Of a DNA stretch of 64,000 bases, positions 12,401 through 31,920 are shown piece after piece. The number at the start of each line of letters is the position of its first letter. Position 1 is the stretch's first letter. The stretch is from Asterias rubens (taxonomy: Eukaryota; Echinodermata; Asteroidea; Forcipulatida; Asteriidae), in assembly GCF_902459465.1 (NCBI RefSeq), contig NC_047068.1, positions 558,001-622,000 of the forward strand, written 5' to 3'. The translations under genes were made by a program, and so were the position numbers. The notes beneath the pieces were generated by a model that searched no databases, was not told the origin of the DNA, and worked only from the letters and a program-made list of their open reading frames with translations.

Positions 12401-15400
12401 CTTGTTTGAGCCTCTGGAAGAATATCATCGGCCACGACGTAGATCATTGCACCGGCAGCAAAAGCTAAGGCATAGGGTAGAATCGGTTCAGCGACTACAA
12501 CCGCCATGGCTCCGAGTACACCAGCAATGGGTTCAACCAACCCGCTTAATTGGCCATACCTTTTGATGTGGAAAAACAAAACGATTGATGAAAAAAAAAA
12601 AAACCCAAACACACACAAATTACAAGCTGGTTAATGGATGACATTTTGTCATCCTATCTGATTGGGAGACTATGGGGGATGTAAGGTTGCAGTAGACTTT
12701 AACAAGAATTGGCCTAAAAATGTTGGGGAAAATACAAAATACCGCCAGGTTGTAGCTCAACATGTTTACAAAACCAGAATTTTGGGTCCTTTCTCATAAA
12801 CGTCTCTGACCAATTCCGCCCAAAATCAACAAAAGGAAACACACCAACAAACGAAAGACTAAACTAACCAACAATTACAGAACTATACTGTGACAACTGA
12901 AAAAAAGTCCTACGTTACAAGAAAAAAGCTCTTGAAAAAATACAAGAGGGTACGGTTATCTAGAAGCGAAAGAATAAACAAGCGATTGGATTATAATGGC
13001 TATACGTCAGGCGAAAAAACTGAACCAAACTGTTATAGGGTTGGCAACAGAACAATAAGAATAAATAAACACAGCGCGATTCTCACACAGAATGTGCTCG
13101 CAGACGTTCATTTCCATACAAGGATGTAAATGAACTAAAGTTATATACATGGAAATTGGTTTAACTACCCAGCTAGGCTGAGCCCCCTAGGCTTCCTGGT
13201 CTAATCACCGATTTGATCTTTAACAACACCACTCAAGAACTCTTATAGTTACTTACCAGAAACTCGTCCAGGTTGAGTAACCAGACCCTCTGAGAGGAAG
13301 ACTAACAGCAAGGCCTTCTGGGAAATTCTGGATGCCGATCCCAATAGCTAAATTCCTGCAATGTCAAAAACATAGTAATTAATTTGTGACAATAAAATAA
13401 ATTATTACAGTACAAAGTGATACCACTGATCATAAGTATTTTCTTCACAATTTCATCTTGAACTATGAAAATTAAGACCCAGTACTGTCACAGGTTGACT
13501 AATGGAAGCAGTTGGAAATAGTTGTTTTGTATATTTTGTGGTACACTAAAATATAGGGCCATGATTTGCTGTTGTAAATAGTGCTAACGCGAGCTGCTAC
13601 TGTGCAACTGCTGGGGCAAGCGCTACTGGCTACTGTGCAGCGGCTACAGCTACTGTGTTGAAATGTTGTAAATAGTTTGGACAGGTGGGCAAGTGCTACT
13701 GTGCAGCAGTATAACTTGCAATGCAAGCACAAAGGCTTTTTTGTTAGAGGGGTCCTTTGTTTTCCTTGGGGCGTTGGCTCTCAGGAATGTCTTGAGAATT
13801 TCACTGGTATGCTTGAGTGTAGATAGTGGTGGTGGTGTATATGAATGGGAGAAAGTGAATTGATGTGCAGAGTACCAGTTCTGAAGTGAGTGGGGTGATG
13901 TGTAGGAAGTTGGGGCTATGCATTTAGAGTTCTGCTTGCGTTGCTACAGCACAGACGTTAAGTTCTGGTGAGGCACAGAGGAGGAATGAGCTCGACAAAT
14001 CATGGCCCTTATCCACCCGGCTAGTAACTTCCGAGAGTGGAGGATTTGACGCCCTTGTAACATGTATTAGAGAAAGCACATGGGACTGTCGGCCAACATA
14101 CACTGAGCTATGGTGGTGAATGAGAAAGCCGGAGAGGCGAAACCTTTGCATCAATTGAACTGGATAATCTGGAACTGGGAAAGAATGCCAAGATGAACAT
14201 CCAATAAACACTTGTACGAACATTGATGAACTATGATAGTGTAGATTCAACGAGAGAGTTGAAGAGCCTAAGGAGTGAGGTTAACCCTTAGATTAGACAG
14301 TTGTTGAACACTTGTTGGATTATTGAGAAGTTACCAAGTACTGTGATATGTTGTCGAATTATGGAGAAGTTGCAAACTATTTGAGATATACTGTTGGATT
14401 ATTGAGAAGTTGCAACGCACAGGAGATATATTGTTGAAACATTGAGAATTTGCAAAGTACTGTAGATAGATTGTTGAATCATTGAGAATTTGCAAAGTAC
14501 TGTATATATAATATTGTTGAATTTATCGAGAAGGAGGAAGCTGAGAAACTAGTTAAGAGCACTCGGAGTCTGTAACTCCAAAAGCTAAGAGTTGGGGTGA
14601 CTGACTTCGTGGATTGGAAGTAGTAAATTTTGAAGGTTGGATTTATTGTAGTTTGAGGCATGAATTTCGTTGTTTAAGCAGTGGCCACTGAAAGGAACTC
14701 AGAGAGCAGTATTGTTTTGTAAATAAATTTGTAATATTTTGTAAATATAATCTTGATTGGCTTGAGTGCAAATTTATTTCTGCAGTGTTGGTTTCTTCCT
14801 CGGTTGCAACAACAACCCCGATGGGTTGGTTGTGCATTTACAAAATGTTGATGGCAGAAAAAGAAGCGTAGTTATCAGGATCAGGAGTGTGAACCACCCA
14901 GCCCAAGAGACCTTTATCAAGGTGCAGCCATCTTGATTCTCTCACAATCAAATCAATGTAGCCAAACCGATGCTGGAAGGAGAAACAATCTGGCTCCTTT
15001 TTGTGTAATGAATAATTACTATTGATTACTGTTGTTGGATAGAAATAGCATGGCTTAGGTGGCAGCATGATAGTGGTCAATATTTTTTCTCAGTGTACAT
15101 TTCGAGGCTCAGTTGACAAATGGAGCAAAAAGATCAAGATGAATCCTCACCTTGCCCTTTCAAATGTTGCTGCTGGTGTTTTCCCAATGGCTCCAAAACC
15201 TACACCAACAGCTAAGCCCTCTGTGGAAGAGAAAAGTAAAATCAGCAGAAGATAAAAACTAGCATAATACATGTTTAAACAAAAACTCATTCAATATAAA
15301 GGCACTGGACACATTTGACCAAAGACAAGTGTTCTCACATTGTGTATCCCGACATATGCATAAAATAACAAATCTATGAAAAGTTTGACTCAATTGGTCA

Positions 15401-18400
15401 TCAAAGTTGCAAGCGAATAATGCAAGAAAAAACACCTTTCAGGCCTGAAGTCTTTGAACATTTAAATGAGCATTGTATTGTGAGCTTTCAGTATTTATTA
15501 GGTTTGTGTTAACACCATGATAATCTACTTTGCTGTGTATACTGTTCTAGAAATCATGCGTGCACGAAAACGAAATAGAATGCGTTGAAGCTAAAGAAAA
15601 CAAAATTTGAACTAATAAGGAAAGGTGCTCGAACTTAAAGACACTGGACACTGTTGGTAATTGTCAAAGACCAGTCTTCTCACATGGTGTATCTCAACAT
15701 ATGCATAAAATAACAAACCTGTGAAAATTTGAGCTCAATTGGTCGTTGAAGTTGCTAGATAACTATGAAAGAAAAAACACCCTTGTCACACGAAGTGGTG
15801 TGCTTTCAGATGCTTGGTTTCGAGACCTCAAATTCTAAATCTGAGGTCTCAAAATCAAATTCGTGGAAAATTACTTCTTTCTCAAAAAACTACAATTTTT
15901 CACAATGTTTCATACTATCAACAGCTCTCCATTGCTCCATTACAAGTTTTTATACTAACAATTATTTTGAGGAATTACCAACAGTGTCAAGTGCCTTTAA
16001 GGGAGCATCTCAAAAGTTGGGGACTATTTTTGGCTTGAAATGAACGCTCCGTCTTATCAGTAATCAACAGTCGATAAGGTGTGATTCAATTTCAACAGTT
16101 CAGCATTCACTGGTCAAATGAGACGATTCAAATTCACCAGGACATTAAAGCAAAAAGCAACAGGCTGGTTTAAGCTTGGGCGATACCACGATATTATCGA
16201 GTATCACGATACTAATTTGGAAACGATTTCGATATCGGATCGATTTGGTCTTAATCGAAATATCGATATATCGCGATATTGCGATATTGATTAAGTATCG
16301 CAATATCGCGATGTATTTCCTAGCTGAGACATCTTCTTGCATCTTGCATTGTTGTACTCTCCCATAAGCATTGCTGCTGTCCTGGAGAGAGTGGGTTGCA
16401 ATTTCCATTTGTGCTCTGTGCTTGTGCTTTCAAGATAGTGCTTATAAGATGGTGATAATGTTAATTTGTCCTAAGAGGGATTGGTAGACATCTTGCACCC
16501 CATAGGTTTGGGGTAAAAACCAGAAGAATAGGTCACTAGAACACCTCTCTTAAATAACACGATATATTGTCGGCGATATATAAGAACAAAATCAATTGCG
16601 CTAAAACGAAATTGCAATAGTAGCTGAAAAGAAACCCTAGTTTGACTGAATTATAGGGGAAAATGCAGGATTTTGAAAGCTTTTAAATAAAATTGATTAA
16701 ACTTTTTACCAGAAAAATCTGTACAAAAGGATCAGAAAGTACGATTCTAATTTCCTATAGACCGATCCAGTAAGCTCCGCCCACGACGCACGTGTGATCA
16801 AGAACACATGGAGCTCTCACACGCTTTTCTGCACAACTCTGCCACGCGCGCCAAGATTCGCGCACGCATGTCGGACCTTAGTGTCGGACCTTCGTTGCGT
16901 TGTGATTGGTTAATACGCAATTGGGCGGAGCTTAATGGATTGGTCTATTGTTTCAAACATTTTTTTGAATGAATAATTGATCTCAGCTTACCTGGAATAT
17001 TATGAATGGTTATTGCAACAATAAGCAGCAGTATCCGCTTCCATGTGATGAGTCTCTGATCGACTGACCTTTGACCTTGAAGGTCACCGTTTGAGTTTGC
17101 TGACGGTAACTGGGAGGCTTTAACTTTTCTTTGCGTAACGTTTGGATATCCTGGTTCTGCAAAGGAAACAAAGAATAGAAAATATAATAATACATTTATT
17201 CATGTTAAAAAAAAATATATATAGAGACTAGAGAGACAACTGTGATGCAAGGAGAAACTTGAACATTTCAAATACAAGATATGACCGTATTGCCCTGAAA
17301 CAACGGATTGATGATTTGTGCTGGTGTTGATAATCAACATTCACACTAGTGCAGTATGAGAACGAACTTTGTGTAGGGTAGGGCTCAAATTAATACATGA
17401 CTGCAGGCCTGGGCCCAATTTCATGGCTCTGCTTACCGCCGAATTCTGCGCTTACGGTCATGGTTCCCTGCTTACTGCAAGCGCCAACTTCTGTGCTAGG
17501 CTTGTAAGCATAGATTGCCTTGTAATGTGGAGTACGCACGCGCATTAGCCAAAATTCGCCGCTAACCCCTGAAATACGTTTGCCATTAGCACAGAATTCC
17601 CTGCTTCCAGAGACGCCGATTCCGTGCTAATGGTAAGCAGACCCATGAAAAAGGGCCCTCTATCTCTATGTTTGAATGGAGCCAGAGCCATTCTCATAGT
17701 GTCATAGAGCTCTCTGTGAGTATTGTTTGTGTAAATCATCTTTTTATTAGAGAGATACTGGTCTTTTTAGGGCAAGTTGAATCAGATATTTCTAACCCTG
17801 TGTTGATCTTTTCCCCTTCACACACATGAATTCGTAGTTCTATTTTATCATGTGCTATTGGAGGATTAAAATCAGTTCAAGTGCAGGAGATCACTTTATA
17901 TTTTATAAGTCATCATGTGGATTTGGCTTTTGTTGTATTTTGGTGAAAGCTTTTTAATTAGAATATTTCTACATTACCATTAGGAGTGGCTTCTTCATCT
18001 TCTCTACTACTCATTACTGAAGTCAATAAGAGATCATCATCATGCATCTTCGGCTCAGATCTCACGGCTAGTGCTACAGCTGGCGAGCCCTGGAAGGCAT
18101 ATGCAAAAAAAAGTTCTTGTACACAATACAAAATTAAAAATGCAAATTCTTTAAGGGCAGTGGAAACTATTGGTAATTACTCAAAATAATTATTATCATA
18201 AAACCTGTCTTGATTATGAGTAATGGGGAGAGGTTGATAGTATAAAACATTGTGAGAAACAGCTCCCTCTGAAGTGAAGTAGTTTCAGAAAGAAGTAATT
18301 TTCCACGAATTTGATTTCAAGACCTAAGATTTAGAATTTGAGGTCTCCAAATCAAACATCAGAAAGAACACAACTCTGGTGACCATAGTGCGACAAGGGC

Positions 18401-21400
18401 CTTCTTTTTTTTCTTACATTAATATCTTGCAACTTCGACGACCGATTGAGCTCAAATTTTCACAGGTTTGTTATTTTATGCATGTTGAGATACACCAACT
18501 GTGAAGACTAGTCTTTGACAATTACCAATAGTGTCCAGTGTCTTTAAGATAAGAATACTTTTTCCATTAATTTTATCAAATGTCTTTCTCTACCTGATTA
18601 CTATGTACTTTTTCTTACTTGGAGAATAACTGACAGTTCTTAACCATCATTTTTATTTCCTACCCAATTGCATGGGTTTTTTCCATATTTGAAGTATTCC
18701 TCTGACACCTCACATCAACCCAAATGAGCACAGAGCACAGCCAGAAAGCAAAAGAATTTGAATTTTCCGAAGGGAGGCAAATTGGAGGGCCCGGAGAGAA
18801 ACCCCTGTGGCACAAACAATATCTCTTGGTCTGATGTTATATGATGATGCTACTTTTATTCTATTCAAAAATTATTGGCAGGGAGGGAGGATTTATAAAA
18901 ACTCTTACAATGTCTGGCATCAGTATGTCAGCACCATACACAAACAGTGCTCCTAGTAAGAATCCAATCGCTGCAGGGACGAATGCCCATTGGCCGTCAG
19001 CACCATAGCTTCCTGATGATTGGGCGAGCTCAATTGCTGGTGCTAGAAGTGACCAATAGGATGCTGCCAGCATCACCTGTGTAATCAAAGGCAAGGGTGT
19101 TGAGTATGCTGAAAGGAATTGGTGGATACTGTTGTTACTTAGTTAACTGTAGGCTAAAAATTTGAAATTTGTTTTTCCCCTCCTGGTGTGTTCCAAGTTC
19201 CGTGACAGGGTCAGTGAGCCCTACAAAAATGGCTTTAATCACTGGTTGACTTCATCATACAAATCTCTATTTGCAACTTCCAATCTCAGGTTAGACATTT
19301 GTTGGCAGTGTTTTTTTACTAGTTAGCCAAGTTTTTTCTTCCCAGTTCTAAATCAACTATCAGACGTACGTTGCAAAGGCCAATCTCCTCACTTTGTAAG
19401 TCTATGCAGGGCTCAACCTTTCCACTGGACTTTACACTGGACCACCGGCCCGAGGCCAGTAGTTTGAGTGTCGGGCCACTAAACTCATGACCGAACAAGT
19501 CCAGCAGTCTTATGTGTTTTCAACTGAATAATAGAACCTCATTGTGATATATCTTAAACAATCAAACTTCTCTGAAACAAAAACAAGGAACTTTGTTCAA
19601 ATATTTATTTTGAGTCTGATAAACAACACCTTTCAATTCTTTTCCAAGAAGACAAAATGAGACAGGCCTATCTTTCTCATATTGTATGACATACAGTGCT
19701 TGTTCAAATAATGTATGTTAAACTGTTCTGGTCTTGTTAAAGTCACCTGGAAGTGGTATTTTGTCAAAATAAAGTATTTGTCATTAAAATATGTGTTCTG
19801 ATGAGTGGAATATGAATTATAAACAGTTAACTAAGGTTCTAAAAAATTAGTTTCCATTTTATTTACAAATTTAAAAGTAGGCCCGACCCGAGAGGGCGCT
19901 GTTCGTGACATCAATCGAGGTGCGATATTTGAAGAGAAAATGTTTAGTCTGGCCCCGGACCGGACCACTTTGCAAACTGACCCCATCTTTAGTTGTTTTG
20001 CTGCATCCAGCAGCAATACACGTGGTCGACATTGCCGGAAATATGCAAAAAATTAACCTTTTTTCGAAACGTATGACTAGGACTTGCATGAACTTGCACG
20101 TATTGATTTGAGCTGTAAGGAGCGGTTTAGGAGCATTTTAATGTTTGTGTGCAAATTGTATGTTAAATAAAAAATACTATTAGTGTAACTGTCCTATTTT
20201 TCGGTGAATTTTATTGTAAATTGGGCACAGTATTTGGCCGAAATAACAATTGAAGTGTAACATTGTGTTTATTGTACAAAAGAGAATGGGAATTTGTTAA
20301 AGAAATTTATATAGAGAATTTTTTGTTTTCAAACTAGACCCAGTTACTGGGGCGCTGTACTCCATTTTTCGAATAGCTATGACAGATAATGTCAAAATTC
20401 GAAAAAAAAAATACAGCGCCCCAGTTACTAGGTCTATTTTCAAACCAGTTCTTTTTCAGATTTGTATACACTTAACAAATCAACATCTTCTGTTCATTTG
20501 TTACATTTAAAAGTTCTCAACTACAAAACAAAACAAATTAAAACTCACCCCTGCTGCAAAACCTAGACTGCCATCAAGAATTTTCCTCTGCGGAAAGATT
20601 AAATGTGAAAATAAAATTACTGCCACATAAAACATTTTTGGATATAGAGTGTTAATTTGACTCTTCAAAATGTAAGAACACCATGCACTGTAATTCACCT
20701 GTAAACATGGGTTAAAAATTGGAGAACAATTATAAAACACTGTCATCTGGTCATATTCAGCTGAAATGTTCATTCATTAAATTATATTATTTTTCTTTAT
20801 AATTTAATTAATCAGCATTTAATATTTTGACAAAAACATATGACCCTACACCTTCAACTTGTTAGCTAGCTAGAGGGTAGAGTAGAAATAAAATAGAACA
20901 TTATGTAACCAAAAAATATAATTTTAATTACCGAATACCGTTATGAAAAAAATACTGTTCAAAACAAATTCAAATAATTTGACGACCACCTGACCACACA
21001 GCTCTTTCAGAATAATTTTCCTTATATAATAATATTAATATTATAAAAATTAAATTAAAGGGGCATATTCTGTATTGTTGACTGCCTGCCACTTTTTCAA
21101 TTGTTAATTTAATTTAGACCACACATATTTGGGTCCAGGTTTGGGTCAAACTAAATAATAAAATTCGAATTAGGCCTACTCACTACTGTCATGACTGTCC
21201 TGAATTATAAAAATGGGTTTAACAATCAAGACAGTTTAGTTTACTCAATTTTTGGTTGGGTGAAAATGTGGCAGTCGAGTTCAATATCTTTTCCCAAGAA
21301 AAAGTCAAGTCAAGTAGCATGGCCCTAGGCCTAAGTTGGAAAAAAATAGTTTCTTAAAAAAGAAGTTTAAACTTCAATTTAATTTGGAAAATATTACATC

Positions 21401-21628
21401 CATGACAATGATCCAACTCTTCCAATTCCAGTTTGAGTTTATTTTTCACGGATATTAACAATTAAATTTAAAATGTTACAATATTAAATTATGTTATCCT
21501 TGCCGCTTTTTAGAACTTACCTTTCCGCTCGAAAACACAAAGACCAGGGCAGAGCCAGCTGCAGTCACACCCCAGGTGAATAATGTCCCAAGCAGCGCTT
21601 GGGTGACGGGACCGTATCCTTGGATCAT
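9475..21628 (-). CDS. SLC39A11: Zinc transporter ZIP11 (solute carrier family 39 member 11), 9 exons
   Basis: Multi-pass membrane zinc importer of the GufA-like ZIP subfamily. Coding exons in transcript order: 21628-21521, 20587-20549, 19076-18909, 18089-17978, 17156-16992, 15220-15151, 13355-13257, 12559-12401, 9553-9475. They sum to 999 nt (332 aa plus stop), phases match at every junction, and all introns are GT-AG. The protein starts [20 protein letters not shown] and ends MMSLDVGLG, both close to vertebrate ZIP11 (about 340 aa). The two metal-site helices are present: [14 protein letters not shown] (exons 5-6) and [12 protein letters not shown] (exon 7), the subfamily's variant of the ZIP motifs. 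Exon 4 and the first part of exon 5 encode the poorly conserved cytosolic loop. Intron 8 (2.8 kb) holds two tandem arrays; intron 2 holds a THAP-like fragment. The start is the first ATG before the first membrane helix. It is divergent from MLST8. Confidence 0.95.
10250..11545. repeat. Minisatellite of about 60-70 bp units, roughly 20 copies, in ZIP11 intron 8
   Basis: Each unit contains ATATTTCCATCTGAAAGCT, TTCATACCAGTACCAATCC and a variable A/T-rich part. Units after about 11,090 gain a TATAGTATAGGAATA insert that lengthens them. The array lies between the last two coding exons of ZIP11 and does not encode protein. Confidence 0.9.
11684..12262. repeat. Three tandem copies of a roughly 190-bp unit in ZIP11 intron 8
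   Basis: Copies begin near 11,684, 11,880 and 12,067. Each has CCAACTAATATCATGAACCA, GCCATTGTCAAGCTGCCATC, and a GT-rich end with GTGTGCTTGACGTGCGCGTG. Copies differ at scattered bases. Confidence 0.85.
12600..13250. other. ZIP11 intron 7, nothing recognised
   Basis: AT-rich intron sequence without a repeat I recognise or coding signal. Confidence 0.4.
13380..14280. other. ZIP11 intron 6, first part
   Basis: Contains GCTACTGTGCAGC-type direct repeats at 13,590-13,715 and otherwise unremarkable sequence; short frames here have no recognisable product. Confidence 0.4.
14281..14530. repeat. Tandem repeat of about 55 bp, roughly 5 units, in ZIP11 intron 6
   Basis: Units contain TTGTTGAATTATTGAGAAGT, TGCAAAGTACTG and AGATATA, diverging slightly from one to the next. 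Confidence 0.75.
15298..15445 (+). mobile_element. Truncated family A MITE
   Basis: Left part only: GGCACTGGACACATTTGACC and then the inner block with ACATATGCATAAAATAACAA. It stops after the AAAAAACACC block. A full copy lies 190 bp downstream. Confidence 0.6.
15635..16000 (+). mobile_element. TTAA MITE, family A, copy 2
   Basis: Family A terminal repeats with TTAA at both ends, in ZIP11 intron 5; central inverted repeat GAGACCTCAAATTC / AAATCTGAGGTCTC. Confidence 0.8.
16175..16322. repeat. CGATAT-rich self-complementary element
   Basis: About 145 bp built of ATCG, CGATA and TATCG words. Bases 16270-16286 (ATCGCGATATTGCGATA) are a perfect inverted repeat of 16296-16312 with a 9-base loop. 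Probably a decayed MITE. Confidence 0.6.
16758..16947. mobile_element. Palindromic MITE, family F, copy 1
   Basis: Ends TAGACCGATCCAGTAAGCTC and GGAGCTTAATGGATTGGTCT are inverted repeats around a CG-rich body with ACGCGCGCC and TTGTGATTGGTTAATACGCA. It lies 45 bp from ZIP11 exon 5. Confidence 0.75.
17409..17657. mobile_element. Diverged MITE, family D
   Basis: GGGCCCAATTTCATGGCTCT at the left and CATGAAAAAGGGCCC at the right; interior repeats of GCTTAC / GTAAGC words. Confidence 0.55.
18151..18547 (-). mobile_element. TTAA MITE, family A, copy 3
   Basis: Full-length inverted copy in ZIP11 intron 3, with TTAA at both ends, starting 62 bp from exon 4. Confidence 0.8.
19871..20032 (-). pseudogene. 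THAP-domain-like N-terminal fragment in ZIP11 intron 2
   Basis: A minus-strand reading starting at 20032 gives [20 protein letters not shown], which looks like the start of a THAP zinc-finger (Met, Cys-x4-Cys, then a GVSL turn). The following residues do not continue as a THAP domain: the expected FPKD..., tryptophan and distal Cys/His ligands are missing, and the frame stops at 19871. It may be a decayed piece of a P-element-like transposase or of a THAP gene. It has no clear splice sites, so it is unlikely to be a ZIP11 exon. Confidence 0.35.
20336..20438. mobile_element. Small palindromic MITE
   Basis: TAGACCCAGTTACTGGGGCG and its near-perfect complement CGCCCCAGTTACTAGGTCTA bound a 100-bp element; inner TTTTTCGAAT / ATTCGAAAAA also pair. 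Confidence 0.7.
20600..21520. other. ZIP11 intron 1, nothing recognised
   Basis: AT-rich intron with an AATATTAATATT palindrome near 21,030; no coding signal. Confidence 0.4.
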
Positions 21629-22087
21629 GGTGTACCGTTGAAGTCGCTTATTTCACGGACGACACAGTTCCCAGATTTAGCAAAAGTGCAAAACAGCACA
21701 GCAGTCAGCAGACGACACCAAAATCACGTCGTATGTGTATTTGCTAATTAGCTGACGTGGAGGCACAATAAATGCCACAGCTGCTAACAGGTTGTGCTAT
21801 GTGGGTTGAGAGAAATTTCACTGTATTTTAATTAAGCATATTCTGTCTGTTAAATCAGAAAAACAAACAATTGCCACATGAACAAACCGTAGGTCGATAA
21901 CTTTTCCGTATCAGCTGCGCGTCGTGTGTGTTTTTTGCAAAAATAATGGTCCAGATCAATAGCGCCACCAATAGGCAGATTTTGGCAAGTCGGCTCTTGG
22001 GGATGTACACACCACACATTAATTAATTAGCAGTCCTGAAGAAAGTTGATGTTTTTTCCCCCAATTTCTATGCCTTACTAGTCCCAG
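21629..22087. promoter_or_regulatory. Probable bidirectional promoter of ZIP11 and MLST8
   Basis: 459 bp separate the divergent start codons. The stretch is free of recognisable repeats, unlike nearly every other non-coding interval here, and contains ACGTC/ACGTGG elements near 21,690-21,760 and a CpG-bearing GCGCGTCGTG stretch near 21,915. No TATA box at a convincing distance. Promoter function is inferred from position. Confidence 0.6.
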
Positions 22088-29802
<7,715 letters not shown>

Positions 29803-29966
29803 AGATAATGTACCTCTCAATTATTATTTTTGTTATCTGGGCTTGAAATAATTGCTTGACCACCAGCAAAACAGAAGGACTTTGAGCCCCCAAATGTGCC
29901 ACAAATTTTTGTCACTCTGATGGGATGGAATGGAGCTGGAACTTACACAATCACATAGATTATTGG

Positions 29967-30540
29967 CATGCTGTGGTCGAGCCATTAAGTGCACCGCATT
30001 CGAGTTTTGGTGTTTTTGATCGTCAGAGTCTTGGCACTTGTGTCCTCAACCAGTGTAGACCGTATTGAATAACCCCTTTGCTGCTATGAAAGTCGCCATC
30101 TTGTAGGGCAAACCGTATGCGCGTCTAAACGCGTACATCAAAGAAACATGCAGCATTCCCCGTTTGATTTCTATGGCACAAGCACGCACACACACACCCA
30201 CACGCTCAGTTGCCATATTGTAGGGCAAATATTTGAACGGTGACGTCATGTTCAATAGTCTATTGCTTCGTCCTTCAAATGGGACGTAAAGCTGGCGGTC
30301 TTGTGTTTTGTGCAATGCAGTTCCACTTATCACTATTAAGAGAAGGGTTTGCCCTGGTGTTTCTGGCAGTGGCTACTGAATGCATTGCCGCACCTTGTTT
30401 ACCCTTATTAAGTGCTGCATAAATCGGTCTCATAATTCAGCCAAATTTTAAAAACACGTCTTAAAATGTTTCTGTTTGTTTAAGCACTTTGAACAGCTTT
30501 ATGGTAGTAAGCAGATACATACGCTATATCGGCTATAATT
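29967..30540 (+). mobile_element. SINE (family S2) split by an inserted MITE, MLST8 3' flank
   Basis: Left part GCTGTGGTCGAGCCATTAAG to TGTCCTCAACCAGTG; right part resumes TTGCTTCGTCCTTCAAATGG and ends near CATACGCTATATCGGCTATA. The same SINE uninterrupted is at 42655-43022. The insertion (about 30056-30262) has ends TAGACCGTATTGAA / TTCAATAGTCTA. Confidence 0.65.
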
Positions 30541-30856
30541 TTTTGTTAGCAGTGTAACACTTTACATCATTCTCAGTTCCTTTATGTGAAAATATAAACA
30601 TTTCACAACTCTGATTACATTTTAAAGGTTTCTGTTTTGTAATAATAAGGATAGTGTACAAATGTATATGAATTAAAAGAACCATGAGAACATGATTGAT
30701 ATAAATAAAAAGGACTGACAAAGTAGAATCATGTTTTACATTTCATAATGTTTAATTCAAGTTTCTGGCATCCTACAAATTGAACTATGAAATAATTTTT
30801 TTTTTCTTATCCCAAATACAAATACCCCCTGCAGACCTAAGGAGCAACTGTTGTGG
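30541..30856. other. MLST8-IFT27 intergenic stretch
   Basis: No gene seen. AT-rich, with an AATAAA at about 30706 (plus strand) that could serve a long MLST8 3' UTR. Confidence 0.35.
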
Positions 30857-31082
30857 CCAATAGACTCTTGCCATGAAGTATGTAAATTGCACATAGCGCA
30901 TGCGCACTAACATTGTGGTTGGCAAAAAAAAAGGAAACATCGCGCTGCTTTCTACACGGCTAATGGCTGCGTGATGCAAACACGTTTGCGCGTCTGGTTA
31001 GTGCACAACTCTAAGGCGTTTGCCAACCAATAGGGTATGTACGCATGCGTGAATGTAATTAGCATATTTCATGGGAAGGGTC
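30857..31082. mobile_element. MITE, family G, copy 2 (inverted)
   Basis: AATAGACTCTTGCCATGAAG and TTTCATGGGAAGGGTCC ends, CG-rich interior with CACGGCTAATGGCTGCGTGA. Confidence 0.7.
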
Positions 31083-31117
31083 CAACATTAAGCCTAACAG
31101 TATGAGATTTTATTCTA

Positions 31118-31252
31118 CAAGAGGCCCATCAATTGGTAACAGACATACAAGGTAATTTGCCATTGTTTCCGTAGTTCTGAACATATCTGAGAACAATGGA
31201 TTTACCTGGTATGTCTGCTGCCACCTAGTGTCGCAAAAAGTCTCACATTATG
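31118..31252. mobile_element. Palindromic MITE, family H, copy 2
   Basis: GGTAATTTGCCATTGTTTCC paired with GAGAACAATGGATTTACC; right end GCTGCCACCTAGTG. Confidence 0.65.
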
Positions 31253-31292
31253 TACAGCTAAATATGTGTAGGCCATAGAGTTATGTATAAGA

Positions 31293-31545
31293 ACTAGAGG
31301 GCACACTGATGTTGCTTGCACAAACGCGACGGGACCGCAAGGAGACACGCGCGCCATTCTGTACGCGCGTTAAAAAAGTACACATTGGGATTTGTGTTCA
31401 TTGAACGCTATACGCGATGCTGTTTTGTCAACCCACAAAATGGTCGCACAACTACACGCGCGGCGATGCTGTTTTGTCAACTTAGAAAATGGCCGCCTGC
31501 GTGCATGCCGAGGCCGCGTATATAGGCCAGTTCTTATATATGTAT
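31293..31545. repeat. CG-rich repeat with internal duplication
   Basis: GAACTAGAGGGCACACTGAT at the left and TATATAGGCCAGTTCTTATA at the right. The block GCGATGCTGTTTTGTCAAC occurs twice (31416 and 31464) and each is followed by an AAAATGG(T/C)CGC phrase. Short frames on both strands reflect the duplication, not a gene. Confidence 0.45.
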
Positions 31546-31920
31546 GGTGTAGGCATAGGAAAATAAAGGCATGACAAATAGAAATCAAGCAAACTTAAGT
31601 TTTACTTGTTTCACACCATGTAAATTTTGATAACGCACAACCTCAGAAACACTTCTAATTGCAAAATCGTCTATTTACAGTCTTGCAAGCCAATTCATAC
31701 TACACGGATAAAGTTTAAGTTCATAAAGAGAAAAGGCCAAACTGTACAAATATTTCACAATATACACATTTTATACTTTGTACAAAAATGGATAAAATTA
31801 CATTTTTATAAGTGCTCTAGTTTTCACACCAAAGATAAAAGATCTTTTTGCACATGACTTCATTTGAGTAGGGTGCCCTCCGCTAGATGTTGAGTTGCAA
31901 ACTTCACGTCAAAATATGCC

